Assembly (NCBI RefSeq): GCF_000258175.1
Contig: NZ_JH636049.1
Span: forward strand, 4,069,482 to 4,133,481
Reading direction: 5' to 3'
Origin: Saccharomonospora xinjiangensis XJ-54
GTDB lineage: Bacteria; Actinomycetota; Actinomycetes; Mycobacteriales; Pseudonocardiaceae
Length of the DNA stretch: 64,000 nucleotides
This document shows positions 8,899-17,597 of the stretch, one piece after another. The notes under the pieces are model-generated. The model ran no database searches, had not been told where the DNA came from, and worked only from the letters and a program-made list of their open reading frames with translations. Made by a program: the position numbers and the translations under genes. Numbering within the stretch: the first letter of the stretch is position 1; each line of letters begins with the position of its first letter.

Positions 8899-9960
8899 AT
8901 GACAACTTCTCCTGCGCCGGCCCGTCGCGCCCTTCCCGACGCGCCGCTTCTCGTCGCCGCGCGGGGCGGTTCACCCGCGCACGTCCCCGTGTGGTTCATG
9001 CGCCAGGCTGGCCGCTCGCTCCCGGAGTACCGGCAGCTCAGGGAAGGCGTTCCCATGCTGAGCGCCTGCTTCGATCCCGAGATGCTGGCCGAGATCACCA
9101 TCCAGCCCGTCCGCAGGCACGGCGTTGACGCCGCGATCCTGTTCAGCGACATCGTGGTGCCGTTGCACGCCGCCGGTGTGGACATCGACATCGTCGCCGG
9201 CACGGGACCCGTCGTTGCGAACCCGGTGCGGTCGCGTTCCGACGTGGACGCTCTTCCGGAACTCGACCCGGAGCAGGCCCGGCCCGTCACCGACGGCGTG
9301 CGCCTGCTGGTGGAGCAGCTCGGCACGACCCCGCTCATCGGGTTCGCCGGTGCTCCCTTCACCCTCGCGTCGTATCTGATCGAGGGCGGGCCGAGCAGGA
9401 ACCACGAGCGCACGAAGGCGCTCATGCACAGCGAGCCGGACCTGTGGCACGCGCTCGCGGGCGCGCTCGCCCGCATCACACTGACCTTCCTGCGTGCTCA
9501 GCTGGACGCCGGGGTGGACGCGGTGCAGCTCTTCGACTCCTGGGCCGGTGCGCTGTCCGCCCGGGACTACCGGGAGTTCGTGCTCCCGCACTCGGCTGCC
9601 GTGCTGAGCGGCGTCGCCGACTACGGGGTGCCGCGCATCCACTTCGGTGTCGGGACCGCGGAGCTCCTTGGCGACATGCGGGACGCGGGGGCCGACGTCG
9701 TGGGCGTGGACTGGAGGCTTCCGCTCGACGAGGCCGTCCGCAGACTCACCGTGCCAGGGGGCGCCGCGCCGGTGGTGCAGGGCAACCTCGACCCGGCTCT
9801 GCTGTTCGCGTCGTGGCCGGTGATCGAGGCCGAGGTGCGCCGTATCGTGGCCGAGGGCCGCGCGGCGGGAGGACACATTTTCAACCTGGGCCATGGCGTC
9901 CTTCCCGACACCGACCCCGACGTGCTGACGCGCGTCGTCGAGCTGGTGCACAGCCTGTGA
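8899..9960 (+). CDS. hemE: Uroporphyrinogen decarboxylase
   Basis: Decarboxylates uroporphyrinogen III to coproporphyrinogen III. Signature [17 protein letters not shown] lies near the N-terminus, and [28 protein letters not shown] and [17 protein letters not shown] follow, including the catalytic Asp region. It has 353 residues from the ATG at 8899, the normal length. An in-frame ATG at 8881 has GGAAGG closer to it and is an alternative start adding 6 residues. The stop overlaps the next gene (GTGA). With the next two genes it forms the late heme operon. Confidence 0.95.
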   Translation: MTTSPAPARRALPDAPLLVAARGGSPAHVPVWFMRQAGRSLPEYRQLREGVPMLSACFDPEMLAEITIQPVRRHGVDAAILFSDIVVPLHAAGVDIDIVAGTGPVVANPVRSRSDVDALPELDPEQARPVTDGVRLLVEQLGTTPLIGFAGAPFTLASYLIEGGPSRNHERTKALMHSEPDLWHALAGALARITLTFLRAQLDAGVDAVQLFDSWAGALSARDYREFVLPHSAAVLSGVADYGVPRIHFGVGTAELLGDMRDAGADVVGVDWRLPLDEAVRRLTVPGGAAPVVQGNLDPALLFASWPVIEAEVRRIVAEGRAAGGHIFNLGHGVLPDTDPDVLTRVVELVHSL

Positions 9961-11381
9961 CCGGGGAGGGCGGCCGGCCGCGCCACGTCGTCGTGGTGGG
10001 CGCGGGCGTCGCGGGGTTGAGTGCCGCGTGGAGGCTACGCGCTGAACTCGGTCCCGAGGCACGGATCACGGTGTGCGACGCGGCTTCCGTGCCGGGGGGC
10101 AAGCTGCGAACCGTGGACCTCGCCGGGGTCCCGTTCGACGTCGGTGCGGAGGCCGTGCTCACGAGGCGACCCGAAGGCATTCAACTGATGCGCGAGGCAG
10201 GTCTCGACGCCGCGTTGGTGCATCCCACGTCTGCGTCCGGCTCGGTGCGCGCGTTCGGCCGCACGCTGCCGCTGCCCAGAGGCACGGTGATGGGCATTCC
10301 GTCTTCTGCCGAGGCTGTCGCCGATGTGCTGTCGCCCGAGGGGCTGCGTGCGGTGGCGGGGGAACCGAACACACCGCTGAGGCTTCCCCACCACGACGTG
10401 TCGCTGGGCGGGCTGCTGCGGGAGCGGTTCGGCGACGAGGTGGTCGATCGGCTCGTGGACCCGCTGCTCGGCGGCGTCTACGCGGGCGGAGCCGACGGTC
10501 TCGGACTGCGGGCCACACTGCCTGCCGTAGCGGCGGCACTCGACGCGGGGGCGTCGTCACTGACCGAGGCCGTGGCAGGCATGGTGCCCGCGACGCCGAG
10601 TGCGGAGCCGGTGTTCGCCACTCTCCGGGGTGGGCTCGGCGTGCTCATCGACCGGCTCGTCGAGGGCAGTGGCGCGGACCTGCGGCTCGGGCAGCCCGTG
10701 CGTGAACTCCACCGGCGTCCGGACGGTGGCTGGCTGCTCAGACTCGGCGCAGCGGCGACGGCTCACGCTCCAGCCGAGGCGGACGTCGAGGCCGACGCGA
10801 TGGTGCTCGCGGTGCCTCCGCCCTCGGCGAGCCGGTTGCTCGCGGCCGTCGCCCCTGACGCCGCCGCCGCATACGGCGAGATGGAGCTCGCGTCGATGGC
10901 GGTGGTCGCGCTCGCGCTGCCTCCCGGCACTGAACTGCCGCCGACATCGGGTGTGCTGATCGGGGAACGCGAGCGGCGTTCGGACGGCGAGCCGTTCACG
11001 GCGAAGGCGTTCACGTTCTCCGCGACGAAGTGGGCTCATTACGGCGGGGAGGGCAGGCCACTGCTCATCCGGGGTTCCGTCGGCCGTTTCGGCGAGCCCC
11101 GCACCCTCCAGGTCTCCGACGACGAACTCGTCGCCAGGGTACGGTCAGACCTCGCTGAATTGACGGGTGTCGTGGCCGAGCCGGTGGACACCCACGTCAT
11201 GCGCTGGGGCGGCGGACTGCCGCAGTACGCCGTGGGCCACGCCGACCGCGTCGCGCGCATCGAACGCGCCGTCGAACCGGTCGAAGGGCTCGCGGTCGCG
11301 GGCGCCGCGCTGCACGGTGTGGGCATCCCCGCATGTGTGGCCACCGGAACAGCCGCGGCGCTGCGTGTGGTGGGACGATAG
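9957..11381 (+). CDS. hemY: Coproporphyrinogen III oxidase, HemY type
   Basis: FAD-dependent oxidation of the porphyrinogen ring. The dinucleotide-binding motif [16 protein letters not shown] is at the N-terminus and PGGKLRT follows. [12 protein letters not shown] and the C-terminal [17 protein letters not shown] (FAD contact) complete the family pattern. 474 residues is a usual length. In monoderm bacteria this enzyme (also called CgoX) oxidises coproporphyrinogen III to coproporphyrin III, and the neighbouring chdC gene strongly supports this pathway over the protoporphyrin route. GTG start overlapping hemE; 4 bases separate it from chdC. Confidence 0.93.
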   Translation: MTGEGGRPRHVVVVGAGVAGLSAAWRLRAELGPEARITVCDAASVPGGKLRTVDLAGVPFDVGAEAVLTRRPEGIQLMREAGLDAALVHPTSASGSVRAFGRTLPLPRGTVMGIPSSAEAVADVLSPEGLRAVAGEPNTPLRLPHHDVSLGGLLRERFGDEVVDRLVDPLLGGVYAGGADGLGLRATLPAVAAALDAGASSLTEAVAGMVPATPSAEPVFATLRGGLGVLIDRLVEGSGADLRLGQPVRELHRRPDGGWLLRLGAAATAHAPAEADVEADAMVLAVPPPSASRLLAAVAPDAAAAYGEMELASMAVVALALPPGTELPPTSGVLIGERERRSDGEPFTAKAFTFSATKWAHYGGEGRPLLIRGSVGRFGEPRTLQVSDDELVARVRSDLAELTGVVAEPVDTHVMRWGGGLPQYAVGHADRVARIERAVEPVEGLAVAGAALHGVGIPACVATGTAAALRVVGR

Positions 11382-11385
11382 GGAC

Positions 11386-12078
11386 ATGGCGCGGTTGAAC
11401 TACGACGAACTGAACAACACCATCCGCTACACGGCGTGGTCCGTGTTCCGGGTCGAGCCGGGCAAGCTCGGCGACGACCGTGGGCAGGCGGCCTCGGAGA
11501 CCACCGACTACCTCGACGCGCTCGAAGGCAAGGGTGTCGTCGTGCGCGGCGTGTACGACGTGTCCGGGCTGAGGGCGGACGCCGACTACATGATCTGGTG
11601 GCACGCCGAGGAGGCCGAGCAGGTCCAGGCGGCCTACACCGGTTTCCGCCGCACCCCGCTGGGCCGGGTCTCGACGCCGGTGTGGAGCCAGTTCGCGCTG
11701 CACCGTCCCGCCGAGTTCAACAAGAGCCACATCCCGGCGTTCCTCGCGGGGGAGGAGGCGCGGAAGTACATCTGCGTCTACCCGTTCGTCCGCTCCTACG
11801 ACTGGTACCTGCTTCCCGACGAGGAACGGCGCGCGATGCTCGCGGCGCACGGCAAGGAGGCCCGCGACTATCCCGACGTGCGCGCGAACACGGTCGCGTC
11901 CTTCGCGCTCGGCGACTACGAGTGGATTCTCGCGTTCGAGGCCGACGAGCTGCATCGCATCGTCGATCTCATGCGCCACCTTCGCGCCACCGAGGCGCGC
12001 AGGCACGTGCGGATCGAGACGCCCTTCTACACCGGGACCCGGGTGCAGCCGGGCGAGCTGGTGCTCAACCTTCCGTGA
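11386..12078 (+). CDS. hemQ: Coproheme decarboxylase (HemQ)
   Basis: Chlorite-dismutase-fold protein that converts coproheme to heme b, the last step of the coproporphyrin-dependent pathway. 230 residues. YMIWWHAE (68-75) and [19 protein letters not shown] are conserved. Tyr132 in this block is at the position described for the catalytic Tyr of actinobacterial enzymes, and H155 in [13 protein letters not shown] fits the proximal heme ligand. The distal Arg of true chlorite dismutases is not evident. It is translated closely behind hemY. The coproheme ferrochelatase gene is not in the window. Confidence 0.94.
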   Translation: MARLNYDELNNTIRYTAWSVFRVEPGKLGDDRGQAASETTDYLDALEGKGVVVRGVYDVSGLRADADYMIWWHAEEAEQVQAAYTGFRRTPLGRVSTPVWSQFALHRPAEFNKSHIPAFLAGEEARKYICVYPFVRSYDWYLLPDEERRAMLAAHGKEARDYPDVRANTVASFALGDYEWILAFEADELHRIVDLMRHLRATEARRHVRIETPFYTGTRVQPGELVLNLP

Positions 12079-12083
12079 CGGGG

Positions 12084-12122
12084 CAGGGCCGGGGAAACGT
12101 CGTCCTCGGCGCCCTGGCCCTG
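12084..12122. terminator. Possible bidirectional hairpin between hemQ and msrB
   Basis: CAGGGCC (12084-12090) pairs with GGCCCTG (12116-12122) around a 25-base loop that can fold further. It sits between two converging genes. The stem is short and there is no T-run. Confidence 0.3.
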
Positions 12123-12126
12123 ATCG

Positions 12127-12549
12127 TCAGTCCTCGGCAGGCACCAGGCGCAGCGCGATCGAGTTGATGCAGTACCGCTGGTCGGTGGGCGTGCCGTAGC
12201 CCTCGCCCTCGAAGACGTGTCCGAGATGGCTGTGGCACGCCGCGCACAGCACCTCGGTGCGCACCATCCCCATCGAGCGATCCTGGCGCAGCAACACGGC
12301 GTCGGAGTCGGCCGGGTCGTAGAACGACGGCCAGCCACAGTGGCTTTCGAACTTCGTGTCACTGCGGAACAGTTCGGCCCCGCACGCCCTGCACTCGTAC
12401 ACGCCCGTGGTCTTCGTGTCGGTGTACTCCCCGGTGAAGGGGCGTTCGGTGGCGGCCTGCCGCAATACCGCGTACTCCTCGGGACTGAGCTGCGCGCGCC
12501 ATTCCTGCTCGGTCTTGACGACCTTCGGTGTGCCGGTGCCGGACTCCAT
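12127..12549 (-). CDS. msrB: Peptide-methionine (R)-S-oxide reductase
   Basis: Reduces methionine-R-sulfoxide in proteins in the cytoplasm. 140 residues. Structural zinc Cys pairs are C53/C56 and C102/C105. The catalytic Cys is C127 in RYCINSIAL, and HCGWPSFYDP supplies the active-site Trp and a further Cys (C71). The ATG at complement 12549 gives the usual length. The gene follows a small membrane-protein gene by 10 bases and is probably co-transcribed with it. Confidence 0.96.
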   Translation of the reverse strand: MESGTGTPKVVKTEQEWRAQLSPEEYAVLRQAATERPFTGEYTDTKTTGVYECRACGAELFRSDTKFESHCGWPSFYDPADSDAVLLRQDRSMGMVRTEVLCAACHSHLGHVFEGEGYGTPTDQRYCINSIALRLVPAED

Positions 12550-12559
12550 GACGTCCAGG

Positions 12560-12859
12560 CTACCGCGACAGCCAGGCGAGAAGATCACCCACGATGTCCC
12601 ACGCGCTGACGAGCACGCCGACGATGATCAGCAGGGCGATGAGCGCGGCGACCCACCAGCGCAGTCCACCGACCCGGTTGCTTCCCTCGGCGAAATCGGC
12701 GACACCGCGCAGCGACGCCTCGATGGTGAACGCGGGATCACAGCGTTGCATGCGATCGAGGTGTTCGGCGAACGCCTGAGCCTCGGGATCGCGCGGGTCG
12801 AGGCCGACGAGGTCGTCGTCGAAGCGGGGATGACGCTCGGAACCCGGGTTCTCGGCCAT
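12560..12859 (-). CDS. Small single-span membrane protein, unknown function
   Basis: 99 residues. The first 65 residues are charged and predicted soluble. A membrane helix of about 22 residues follows (WWVAALIALLIIVGVLVSAW). The tail is short. I do not recognise the family. It lies 10 bases upstream of msrB on the same strand, so the two likely share a transcript. The codon pattern is GC3-rich, as in the neighbours, supporting a real gene. Confidence 0.7.
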   Translation of the reverse strand: MAENPGSERHPRFDDDLVGLDPRDPEAQAFAEHLDRMQRCDPAFTIEASLRGVADFAEGSNRVGGLRWWVAALIALLIIVGVLVSAWDIVGDLLAWLSR

Positions 12860-12905
12860 ACCTCAACGGTAAGCCACGCCCCGCCCGCCGCCACAGGGGC
12901 GAGCC

Positions 12906-14456
12906 TCAGAGCTGCTTGTTGGTCTCCATCCGAGGGTCGCTGCCGATGACTAGCTTTCCACCGTGGTTGACCACTCGGACGTACATGGTCTGTTGTCCGC
13001 TGCCCGTCACGACGGTGACCGAGATGTCCACGGAACCGTCCGCGTTGTTCTCACGCTTGTAGGCTTCGGCGCCCCTCGCGTACTGCACGTCCTTGGAGTC
13101 CCAGTAATCGTCGTATGCGCCCTCGTCCTGCCACAGCCCCTGCACGGAGGGATGCAGCAGGTGCCATGCGTCCGCCGGATCGCCGAAGTAGTCGATCACG
13201 GTCTGCCCGGCGGAGCCCCAGGCAACGGCGCCGCCTGAGTTGGCGGCCGTCGTGGGTGCCGGATTGCTGCTCGACTTCGGTGGCTCTGTGGGCTGCTGCG
13301 AGGTGCCGGGACCGGCTTGCGGGGGCATGTCCCCGCCACCGTCGTCGCTGCTCGTGAGCACGATCACCAGACCGGCCGCGACGACGAGCACGACGGCGGC
13401 GACGGCTCCGTACGCCAGGTTTTTGCGCGTGCCGCCGCCCGACGACGATGCGACGCGGGTCGGCGCCGGTGAGGGACTGGCCGCTGGGGCCGCCGATCTG
13501 ACGGGCTCCGGGGAGGGCTCGGGCGCGGCGTCGCGGCGCCACGGCGGTGGACTCGCCGGACTCGCCGCACTCGCGGGGCCTGCCTGGGTGGCGGTCATCT
13601 CCCGCGTCTGTTCCTTCGGAGCGGGGGGTGCGACAGCGGGCGCCGCGCCGTTCTGGGTGGAGGCCAGCTGGGCGAGCTTGTCGTGCGCCTCCGTCATGCT
13701 CGGCCGGTCCTCCGGCTCAGGGCTGAGCAGCTGCATCAGCAGCGCGGTGGCGGGTCCCGCCTGCTGCGGCGGGTTGATTTTGCCGCTGGCCGCGGCGTAG
13801 AGCAGCGCGAGCTGGTTGGTGTTGTCGCCGTACGGCGGGAGGCCCTCGATCGCGTGGTAGAGCGTGGCCCCGAGCGCGAACACGTCCGAACTCGGCTTCG
13901 GATCGGCGCCTCTGGCCAGCTCGGGGGCGAGATAGGCTGGGGTGCCGCCGATGAGGCCGGTCTGGGTGAGCGTGAGATCACCGGTGGCGCGCGAGATCCC
14001 GAAGTCGGTGATCTTACAGACGCCGTTGTCGTCCATGAGGATGTTGCTGGGCTTGATGTCGCGGTGCACGATGCCAGCGCGGTGAGCGGCGATCAGCGCC
14101 GAGGCCACCTGCTCGCCGATGCGCGCCACCTCGGCAACCGGCAGTGTCTCGTGCTCGACGAGGATGGCGGACAGGCTGCGCGACGGCAGGTACTCCATCA
14201 CGAGGCACGGGTCGCCCTCGTGCTCGGCGATGTCGAACACCACGATCGCGTTGGGGTGCTGGAAGCGGGCGGCGTTGCGTGCCTCCCGCATGGCCCTCAG
14301 GCGCATGGTGTCGCGCTCGTCGTCGGAGAGGCCGGGCTGCGCGATGATCTGTTTCACGGCGACGGAGCGTTCGAGGCGCTCGTCGATCGCACGCCACACG
14401 ATGCCCATGGCACCGCTTCCGACGTGCTCGACGAGGCGATAGTGACCTGCGATCAA
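12906..14456 (-). CDS. Membrane-anchored Ser/Thr protein kinase (PknB-like)
   Basis: About 516 residues. Kinase domain at the N-terminus: glycine loop VGSGAMGIVW, catalytic K35, HRDIKPSNIL (131-140), DFGISRA (151-157) and APE (177-179). A Pro/Ala/Ser-rich linker (270-340), one membrane helix (about 346-368) and an extracytoplasmic domain of about 140 residues follow; no PASTA repeats were seen. The start is odd. The first in-frame ATG/GTG/TTG is the TTG at complement 14456, without a ribosome site. AGGAG lies 7 bases before an in-frame ATC at complement 14471, and the extra residues (INTGQ) fit the usual family start. The true start may be that ATC. Confidence 0.9.
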   Translation of the reverse strand: MIAGHYRLVEHVGSGAMGIVWRAIDERLERSVAVKQIIAQPGLSDDERDTMRLRAMREARNAARFQHPNAIVVFDIAEHEGDPCLVMEYLPSRSLSAILVEHETLPVAEVARIGEQVASALIAAHRAGIVHRDIKPSNILMDDNGVCKITDFGISRATGDLTLTQTGLIGGTPAYLAPELARGADPKPSSDVFALGATLYHAIEGLPPYGDNTNQLALLYAAASGKINPPQQAGPATALLMQLLSPEPEDRPSMTEAHDKLAQLASTQNGAAPAVAPPAPKEQTREMTATQAGPASAASPASPPPWRRDAAPEPSPEPVRSAAPAASPSPAPTRVASSSGGGTRKNLAYGAVAAVVLVVAAGLVIVLTSSDDGGGDMPPQAGPGTSQQPTEPPKSSSNPAPTTAANSGGAVAWGSAGQTVIDYFGDPADAWHLLHPSVQGLWQDEGAYDDYWDSKDVQYARGAEAYKRENNADGSVDISVTVVTGSGQQTMYVRVVNHGGKLVIGSDPRMETNKQL

Positions 14457-14579
14457 TTGACCGGTGTTGATGGCACTACTCCTCGGTTACGTTCCGCGAT
14501 GGTGGCATGGCTGTGAGTGCGGGAGAACCGTGATCCACGCACTCGGATGAGTGTAGCGGCACGGTCGCCGACGTTGACG

Positions 14580-15281
14580 TCAACCGCCGGGCGGGTCGGC
14601 GCGGATCCTGCCCACGTCGGCAGCCGTTTCCCCCGCGACGGCAACGGTTTTTCCCTCCGAACGGCGCACCGCCCTGAGCAGGCCCACCGCGCCGAGTACG
14701 GCGAAAGCCGCATAGCAGGCGATGAGTGCCGGCGGTGTGGTGCCGGTGAGCGCGTCACCGGCGACGACGACGGCCACGGTGCCCGGCAGGCTGCCGATCG
14801 CCGTGCCGACGAGGTAGGGACGCAACGGCAAAGCCGAGACGCCGCACAGGTAGCTCAGCGGGGCGAACGGAACCACCGGGATGAGCCGCAGTGACGCGAC
14901 GGCGGGCGCGCCGCCCCCCGAGAGCCGGTCGTTGATCGTCCGCACCGGCCTGCGGTGCAGGTGTCGAACCACCACCTCGCGGCCGAGTGCGCGCGCGAGC
15001 AGGAAGCCGAGCGCACCGGACAGCACGGTGGCCACCATCGCCACCGAGACCCCGACGAGTTCGCCGAAGAGCAGTCCTGAGGCGAGGCTGAACACGGTGC
15101 GCGGGATCGGGGCGGCCGTGCAGAGGGCGTAGGCCGCGAGAAAGGCCACCACGCCCTCGCCGCCGAGTCCCTCCGCCCACTCGCGCACCTGCGCGGGTCC
15201 GGGAATCGGCACCAGTACGGCGGCGACGGCGAGAGCGCTGAGGACGACGAAACCCGCGAGCACCCTGGTCGTCGTCCGCAC
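14580..15281 (-). CDS. TVP38/TMEM64 (DedA-like) membrane protein
   Basis: About 233 residues and several membrane helices. The family core is clear: FSLASGLLFGELVG, then LARALGRE, and RLIPVVPFAPLSYLCGVSAL, which matches the VTT domain of TVP38 proteins (putative lipid or ion transport). The start is uncertain: GTG at 15281 has GGTGG five bases upstream, and GTG at 15305 or 15311 would add 8-10 residues. It lies 59 bases downstream of the AMP-ligase-like gene on the same strand. No specific substrate is assigned. Confidence 0.82.
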   Translation of the reverse strand: MRTTTRVLAGFVVLSALAVAAVLVPIPGPAQVREWAEGLGGEGVVAFLAAYALCTAAPIPRTVFSLASGLLFGELVGVSVAMVATVLSGALGFLLARALGREVVVRHLHRRPVRTINDRLSGGGAPAVASLRLIPVVPFAPLSYLCGVSALPLRPYLVGTAIGSLPGTVAVVVAGDALTGTTPPALIACYAAFAVLGAVGLLRAVRRSEGKTVAVAGETAADVGRIRADPPGG

Positions 15282-15340
15282 GGCGACCACCGTAGACGAC
15301 GGCACGGACACGCCGTGTCGTGGTGGGTCGGTCGCCGCCG

Positions 15341-16624
15341 TCAATCCCTGCTGTTCGCGGTGATCCGGCCGGTGTGGCGCAGAGAGCCGTCGGGGCCTTC
15401 GACACCGGCGTCGCCGGTGCAGAGCCAGCCGTCGGTTGTGCGGCGGGCGGCGAGCGTGTCCGCCGAGTCCAGTCCGGACTCGGCGACGAGGTGGCCACGG
15501 ACCTGGATCTCGCCGGGACTGCCCACCGCCACGGGGGCGCCCGACCGCGGATCGACGACCCGCAGTTCGACGTCGGCGCCGACCGGCCTGCCACCCGCCT
15601 GCCTTCGCACCTCGGGGGAGTCGTTCCCCGACCACAGCGCGGCGGGAGGAAGGGCCTGCGGCGGGCCGTAACAGGCCGTGGCGGCCAGGCCGAACACCTC
15701 CTCCGCACGGCTGATCGCGCCTGGATCCCGCGCGGGATCACCTCCCAGCACGCCAAGCCAGCGCCACGACGACACGCTGCCCGCACCTGCCGCCTCGCCG
15801 GTGAGAGCGCGGAGAAAGTCCGCGTCGCACGCGACGTGCGTGACGCCGAACCTCGCCACGTCGGCCAGCACAGCGGCTGGCGTCGGTGACGGTTCGAGAA
15901 GGCAGGTGGCGCCCGAGACGACAGCGGCGAGCGCGAAGACCAGCCACGCGGGGTCGGCGGGGGAGCCCGCGTACAGCACCACGTCGTCGGCGGCGAGGCG
16001 CAGTGCCGTCGAGGTGGCGTTCGCGTGCGTGGTGAGGGCGGACTGACGGTAGGCGGCCAGCTCGGGAAGGAAGGCCACAGCGAATTCGTCGCCACGGACC
16101 TGCGGCATCGGCATGCCTACCGTCGGCGCGCTCGGCAGCCACGCGCCCGCTCCCACGTCGTAGGGCGCCGGATCGACCGGTGGCACGGCACCCGGTGCGG
16201 TCACCACCGCCACGGTCGGTGTCATGCCACCGCACGGCTCGCAGTGGCGGACGGCTTCGTGCAGGACGGCTCGGCCCAGCACGGGAGAGTCGCCTGTCGT
16301 GACCGCGACGACCTTGGGCCGCACCCGGCTCAGCACGTCGGCGAGTTCGCCGGGGGCGAGACCGGGGTCGGCGGGGACGACGTGCGCACCGAGGGAGGCG
16401 GTCGCGACCTGCCAGTCCAGCACGGACGAGGTCGCGGGCAGCACGACGAGCACGCCGTCACCGCGTCCGACACCGGCCGTGGCGAGGTCGGCGCGCAACT
16501 GGAGCGTCCGGCGCCACAGTTCGGCACGGCTGACGTGCTGTGGTCGGTCGGGATCGGCGTCGATCGCGATGATGGCGTGCGGGTCGCGCTTGGTCTGGCC
16601 TGCGAGCAACGACAGAAGGTTCAC
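15341..16624 (-). CDS. Degenerate, truncated AMP-forming ligase-like protein
   Basis: 427 residues with the N-terminal fold of acyl-CoA synthetases: an early SLLAGQTKRDP start and a late GWLCTGDAGVEGPDGSLRHTGR (the family's A8-type hinge). Two things are wrong. The P-loop (normally SGTTGxPKG) is replaced by PELAAYRQSALTTHAN, and the protein stops just after the hinge, so the C-terminal lid with the adenylation Lys is missing (family members usually have 500 or more residues). The frame is intact and GC3-rich, so it is a maintained coding sequence or a recent relic. Catalysis is unlikely; a binding role is possible. It is probably co-transcribed with the TVP38 gene. Confidence 0.8.
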   Translation of the reverse strand: MNLLSLLAGQTKRDPHAIIAIDADPDRPQHVSRAELWRRTLQLRADLATAGVGRGDGVLVVLPATSSVLDWQVATASLGAHVVPADPGLAPGELADVLSRVRPKVVAVTTGDSPVLGRAVLHEAVRHCEPCGGMTPTVAVVTAPGAVPPVDPAPYDVGAGAWLPSAPTVGMPMPQVRGDEFAVAFLPELAAYRQSALTTHANATSTALRLAADDVVLYAGSPADPAWLVFALAAVVSGATCLLEPSPTPAAVLADVARFGVTHVACDADFLRALTGEAAGAGSVSSWRWLGVLGGDPARDPGAISRAEEVFGLAATACYGPPQALPPAALWSGNDSPEVRRQAGGRPVGADVELRVVDPRSGAPVAVGSPGEIQVRGHLVAESGLDSADTLAARRTTDGWLCTGDAGVEGPDGSLRHTGRITANSRD

Positions 16625-16691
16625 CGAGCGTCAGCGAAACATCTGTCTTCGGTTCCGTCAAGACCACGTGCGGACCCACTATGGTCCGCTC

Positions 16692-17591
16692 ATGTCCACT
16701 CAACGTGTTCTCGCGGGCTCACCCCGTGTCCGTCCGGGGTCCTCTCCACTCGGCGCCGGTCTCGCCACCGTCGTGGCTCTGCTGGTCAGCGTGCTCACCG
16801 TGCTGATCGCGCCACCTGCCGCGGCCGATTCGTCAGGGGCGCGGGCGTTGCGCGTGATGAGCTACAACATTCACACCGGCATCGGCGTGGACGGCCGTGC
16901 CGATCTGGGGCGGATCGCGGCGACGATCGAGGACGCCGACGTGGACGTCGTCGCGCTCCAGGAGGTCGATGTCCACTGGTCGCAGCGCAGCGCCTTCGCC
17001 GATCAGGCAGCCGAACTGGCCAGGCTGACGGGCATGGAGGTGTATTTCGCGCCGATCTACGACCTCGATCCCGCACCGGGGAGTGACCAGCGGCGCCGCT
17101 ACGGCGTCGCCGTGCTGAGCCGCCACCCGATCCTGTCGGCCACCAATCACGAGATCACCCGGTGGTCCACGGTCGATCCGGGGGCGGGCCCGCGGCCCGC
17201 GCCGGGATTCGCCGAGGTCGTCGTGTCGGTGCGGGGCAAGCCGGTCCACGTCTACGACACCCACCTGGACTTCAGGGCCGACCCCTCGGTGCGGGAACGG
17301 CAGGTGGCCGACATGCTCGCCGTGCTGCGGCAGGACCCGCCGGGTGCGCGGCAGTTGCTGCTGGGGGACTTCAACGCCGGGCCAGGGGCGCCGGAATTGT
17401 CGGCGCTGTGGGAGCACGTGCGCGACGCCTGGGGTGAGCGCGACGGCGGGTTCACCTACCCGGCCGACGAGCCGGTGAAGCGTATCGACTACATCACCGT
17501 GGCAGGCCCGGTGCGGGTGCTCAACGCGGCCGTGCCCCCGGTGACCGCCTCCGACCACCGGCCCGTGATCGCCACGGTGCTGCTGACCTGA
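16692..17591 (+). CDS. Secreted endonuclease/exonuclease/phosphatase-family protein
   Basis: 299 residues. The N-terminus has basic residues, a hydrophobic stretch (about 24-42) and PPAAADS, a probable signal peptide. The EEP core follows: MSYNIHTG, ALQEVDVHW (metal Glu), HVYDTHLDF, LLLGDFNAG and SDHRPVIATV (catalytic His). The fold covers phosphodiesterases, sphingomyelinases and nucleases; the substrate cannot be chosen by eye. ATG at 16692. It is divergent from the AMP-ligase-like gene and meets a converging gene 6 bases after its stop. Confidence 0.88.
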   Translation: MSTQRVLAGSPRVRPGSSPLGAGLATVVALLVSVLTVLIAPPAAADSSGARALRVMSYNIHTGIGVDGRADLGRIAATIEDADVDVVALQEVDVHWSQRSAFADQAAELARLTGMEVYFAPIYDLDPAPGSDQRRRYGVAVLSRHPILSATNHEITRWSTVDPGAGPRPAPGFAEVVVSVRGKPVHVYDTHLDFRADPSVRERQVADMLAVLRQDPPGARQLLLGDFNAGPGAPELSALWEHVRDAWGERDGGFTYPADEPVKRIDYITVAGPVRVLNAAVPPVTASDHRPVIATVLLT

Positions 17592-17597
17592 TTGGGG

